Assembly (NCBI GenBank): GCA_004359425.1
Contig: PTEU01000002.1
Location: 1,036,789-1,100,788 of the forward strand
Direction of reading: 5' to 3'
From: Ideonella sp. MAG2
Lineage (GTDB): Bacteria > Pseudomonadota > Gammaproteobacteria > Burkholderiales > Burkholderiaceae_C
DNA: 64,000 nt
Within the stretch, counting starts at the first letter, position 1. The number at the start of each line of letters is the position of its first letter. This document shows positions 62,048 through 64,000 of this stretch, piece by piece. The notes beneath the pieces were generated by a model. It had not been told where the DNA came from. It ran no database searches and saw only the letters and a list, made by a program, of their open reading frames with translations. The position numbers were made by a program, and so were the translations under genes.

Positions 62048-62275
62048 CATGGCCACTTGCACCGACTGGTTCAATTCGCATTGATAGTCGCCGACAAGCG
62101 TCATGCCGGCAGCGGCGAGCTGATCACTGTCAGCGGCAGGAAGTGTTGGCTCAGCGCGGGCCGTCTTGGCTTTGGCAGCAGTTTTTTTGACGGGTCCGGC
62201 AGCGGCCGCAGTGTTGGTGCCTGCCAAGCAGGTCAAGGCCAAGGCTGTGGCAACGGCGATAAAGGGGCGATTCAT
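62040..62275 (-). pseudogene. Secreted small protein, 3' truncated, joined to acnB
   Basis: MNRPFIAVATALALTCLAGTNTAAAA is a signal peptide, followed by a Lys/Ala-rich stretch and [27 protein letters not shown], the first half of a small conserved Burkholderiales periplasmic protein usually found beside acnB. The second half is missing; the sequence passes into acnB out of frame near 62040-62050. Confidence 0.7.
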
Positions 62276-62365
62276 CCAAGAGTCTCCAAATCAATATTCA
62301 GGGCCTATTGTCACCGGCGGATGAGCACCAAGAGTGACGAATGAGGCCATCCAGAGGGTGGTGCA

Positions 62366-63385
62366 TCAAATGAGATGCTGAAAGAAGGCTTGTACTTCGG
62401 GCGGAAGTTGCGGCCCATTGGCGAATGATGTGCGATGGGCGCGTTGCAGCACTTGCCAGAAGTAGCGGTAACTGGCGCGGTCGTGGAGTTGTTCTCGGCC
62501 TTGATGCAGGTAGCGTATTGGGCCCCACTGCGCAGCCTGTGCTGCCAGAAGAATGTTCGCAGCCTGCTCAATCTCGCTGGCACTGGGGGTGAAGGCTTCG
62601 ACAATGGTGCGAATCTGGTCGGGGTGGATGCTCCACATCCGGGTATAGCCCAGCTCTTGCGAAGCTTTCAGTGCTGCAGCCCGCAGGGCAGCTTGGTCTT
62701 TGAACTCGGTGACCACGCAGTGCGAGGGCACCTTGCCATGCGCATGGCAGGCGGCGGCAATTTCGAGCTTGGCGCGCAGCACCAAGGGGTGTTGGAACTG
62801 CCCACTCGCCCCCATGGCGCTTTGCGGAATGGCCCCGCGATGCGCCGACACAAAGTCCATCAAACCGAAAGACAGGGACTCCAAGCGAGGATGGGCGGCC
62901 ATGGCCTGCACCGCTTGCAATGCACCATGGGTTTCAACCAGGGCATGCACGGGGATGGGGTGCTGAACGCCCGCTGCAGCGGCCAAGGTGTCGATGGCCT
63001 GAATGGCGCGCTCCAGGTCGGCCATGCCCTCGGGCTTGGGAATCATCACATAGGCCAAGCGTGCACCGGCTTTGGGGATCAACACCTCCAGCATGGCCTC
63101 GAAAGCCGAGTGTGTTGGTGGCACCACGCGCGCACCCACCCGGCCATGAGCATTACGGGGGCTGTTCAGCAACTCGGCCATCAAATGGGCATGCTCAACC
63201 TCGCCACCCACAGGGGCACCGTCCTCGCCGTCCAGGGTCACATCAAACACCGGGCCCCACTCCGCCTGCATGTCCAGGCTTTTGTGCATACGGGCTTCGA
63301 TGCCGCAGTAGTGGTCGCAGACTGGCAGGCTTATTGCGGCAGGCAGGTCTTCAACAAGGGCTTGGTGGGGAGGGAGGGAGGGGGA
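62366..63385 (-). CDS. HpcH/HpaI aldolase (CitE-like CoA-ester lyase), 5' truncated
   Basis: The ORF from ATG 63289 is not the true start. In the same frame upstream, LPAAISLPVCDHYCGIEARM reads on and belongs to the family, reaching ~63385 with no start codon. Core motifs: FDVTLDGEDGAPVG (metal Asp/Glu), RVGARVVPPTHSAF (CoA-binding Arg), YVMIPKPEG, LVETHGAL (catalytic Glu) and LSFGLMDF. It cleaves or forms malyl/citramalyl-type CoA esters. It lies in the same direction as acnB, a known pairing in this order. Confidence 0.82.
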   Translation of the reverse strand, partial: SPSLPPHQALVEDLPAAISLPVCDHYCGIEARMHKSLDMQAEWGPVFDVTLDGEDGAPVGGEVEHAHLMAELLNSPRNAHGRVGARVVPPTHSAFEAMLEVLIPKAGARLAYVMIPKPEGMADLERAIQAIDTLAAAAGVQHPIPVHALVETHGALQAVQAMAAHPRLESLSFGLMDFVSAHRGAIPQSAMGASGQFQHPLVLRAKLEIAAACHAHGKVPSHCVVTEFKDQAALRAAALKASQELGYTRMWSIHPDQIRTIVEAFTPSASEIEQAANILLAAQAAQWGPIRYLHQGREQLHDRASYRYFWQVLQRAHRTSFANGPQLPPEVQAFFQHLI

Positions 63386-63387
63386 CG

Positions 63388-64000
63388 GTATCCGTGGCCA
63401 GCTTGAAGGGCCTGGGCTTTGACATCGACCCTGCGAACGCCGCCAAGCTCTTCACCAATGTGTTTTACGGCTATCGGGCCTGGGGGCCGAACTGGCCCTT
63501 TAACGCGCAATGGACGCCTGGTTCCAACCTGGGGTTTGTGAGCGATGTCGACGCTCAGGGCAACCGCTTCAACCCCAATAAGTTGCTGCTAGACCCCTAC
63601 AGCCTGGAAATCACCCACGACTACCTGAGCGACAAGGTATCACCGGCCAGTCTTGATTCCTCTGTCTACGCCTCAGGCGGGCCCTCAGCGCAAGGTGGAG
63701 TGGCCGATAGGCAACGGGACAGCGCTGCGGTGGCCCCCAAGGGCGTGGTGGCCATGCCCTTTGCAGCCGGGTTCTCTGCGCTGAACACCGGCACCAAGCC
63801 GAGTCGTCCCATCAAGGACGACATCATTTACGAGACGCATCTGCGCGGCTTCACCATGGCTGACAGCAGCGTCGGGGCTTGCCGCGGTACCTATGCCGGT
63901 GCCGTGAGCAAGATCCCTCACCTGCAGCAGCTTGGGATCACCGCCATTGAGTTCTTGCCGATTCACGAAACCGAGAACGACAGCAATGATGTGACCCACC
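63388..64000 (+). CDS. Isoamylase/pullulanase-type glycogen debranching enzyme, both ends missing
   Basis: Not in the ORF track. From GTA at 63388 the frame reads VSVASLKGLGFDID, FYGYRAWGPNWPF, GFVSDVDAQGNRFNPNKLLLDPYSLEITHD, DDIIYETHLRGFT and LGITAIEFLPIHETENDSND to the window edge. This is a GH13 isoamylase: CBM48-like N-terminal domain and the start of the barrel. The 5' ~80 codons with the signal peptide are lacking; the frame upstream is open but belongs to the antisense of the CoA-ester lyase. The 3' part lies outside the window. Confidence 0.82.

Noticed and set aside
60471-62084. 537-codon plus-strand ORF opposite acnB
   Set aside because: It is antisense to a clear AcnB sequence and has His/Gly/Gln-rich shadow composition.
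1-64000. tRNA, rRNA, CRISPR array or prophage
   Set aside because: No cloverleaf, rRNA segment, spaced direct repeats or phage structural genes were seen by eye; a tRNAscan or CRISPR search was not possible.

Overview
The window looks like chromosome from a betaproteobacterium of the order Burkholderiales (Comamonadaceae/Sphaerotilaceae type). The basis is high GC, the mnmG-lysE-parA-hydrolase-parB neighbourhood with a parS site, a prkA-yeaH-spoVR operon, acnB next to a CoA-ester lyase, and the protein sequences. I see no rRNA, tRNA or CRISPR. The species call is inference.

Layout. 0.1-3.2 kb: NnrU-like membrane protein, then a metallophosphoesterase and a small secreted protein on the minus strand. 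3.4-14.1 kb: a partly duplicated signalling region. The order thioredoxin/TPR protein, secreted minus-strand protein, DUF427 protein, ECF sigma factor occurs twice. The first copy also holds a subtilase, a secreted protein and a Ser/Thr kinase; the second copy is shorter and starts with only the 3' end of the thioredoxin gene. 14.3-20.7 kb: S9 peptidase, GST, and an S33 hydrolase coupled to a two-gene ABC exporter. 21.2-25.2 kb: a LuxR-type regulator, a lux-box-like palindrome, a 64-codon double-glycine peptide gene whose core carries SPFRGW twice, and an HlyD/ABC exporter read as one fused ORF. 25.2-32.7 kb: DUF2892, a Crp/Fnr remnant, parS, broken mnmG and lysE, parA, S41 protease, argC, hydrolase, parB. 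32.8-39.5 kb: a frameshifted winged-helix/TPR regulator, then prkA, yeaH and a broken spoVR. 39.6-46.3 kb: two unknown small genes, GNAT, a MITE-like element joining two gene fragments, GbsR-type regulator, AMP-ligase, trhP, and a zinc-ribbon protein with a possible HEPN motif. 46.5-51.0 kb: an AttEFGH-like system (ATPase, FtsX permease, lipocalin-like protein). 51.1-59.6 kb: IS66 and IS110 remnants, acyltransferase, nitroreductase, AhpD-like protein, tannase with a MarR regulator, an unknown protein and a Sel1-repeat protein. 59.6-64.0 kb: acnB, a fragment of a secreted protein, a CoA-ester lyase and an isoamylase entering from the right edge.

Two things stand out. First, the LuxR/peptide/exporter locus looks like a quorum-responsive secreted-peptide system with an unfamiliar repeated core. 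Second, at least eight normally intact genes or gene pairs carry abrupt internal deletions (HlyD/C39-ABC, Crp/Fnr, mnmG-rsmG-lysE, prkA, spoVR twice, acnB with its neighbour, CoA-ester lyase/isoamylase). Some are in frame and some are not. This pattern is more likely assembly damage than coordinated biology, and reads must be checked before any fusion is believed. Three different short inverted-repeat elements, flanked by CTAG or a near match, are further marks of genome plasticity.
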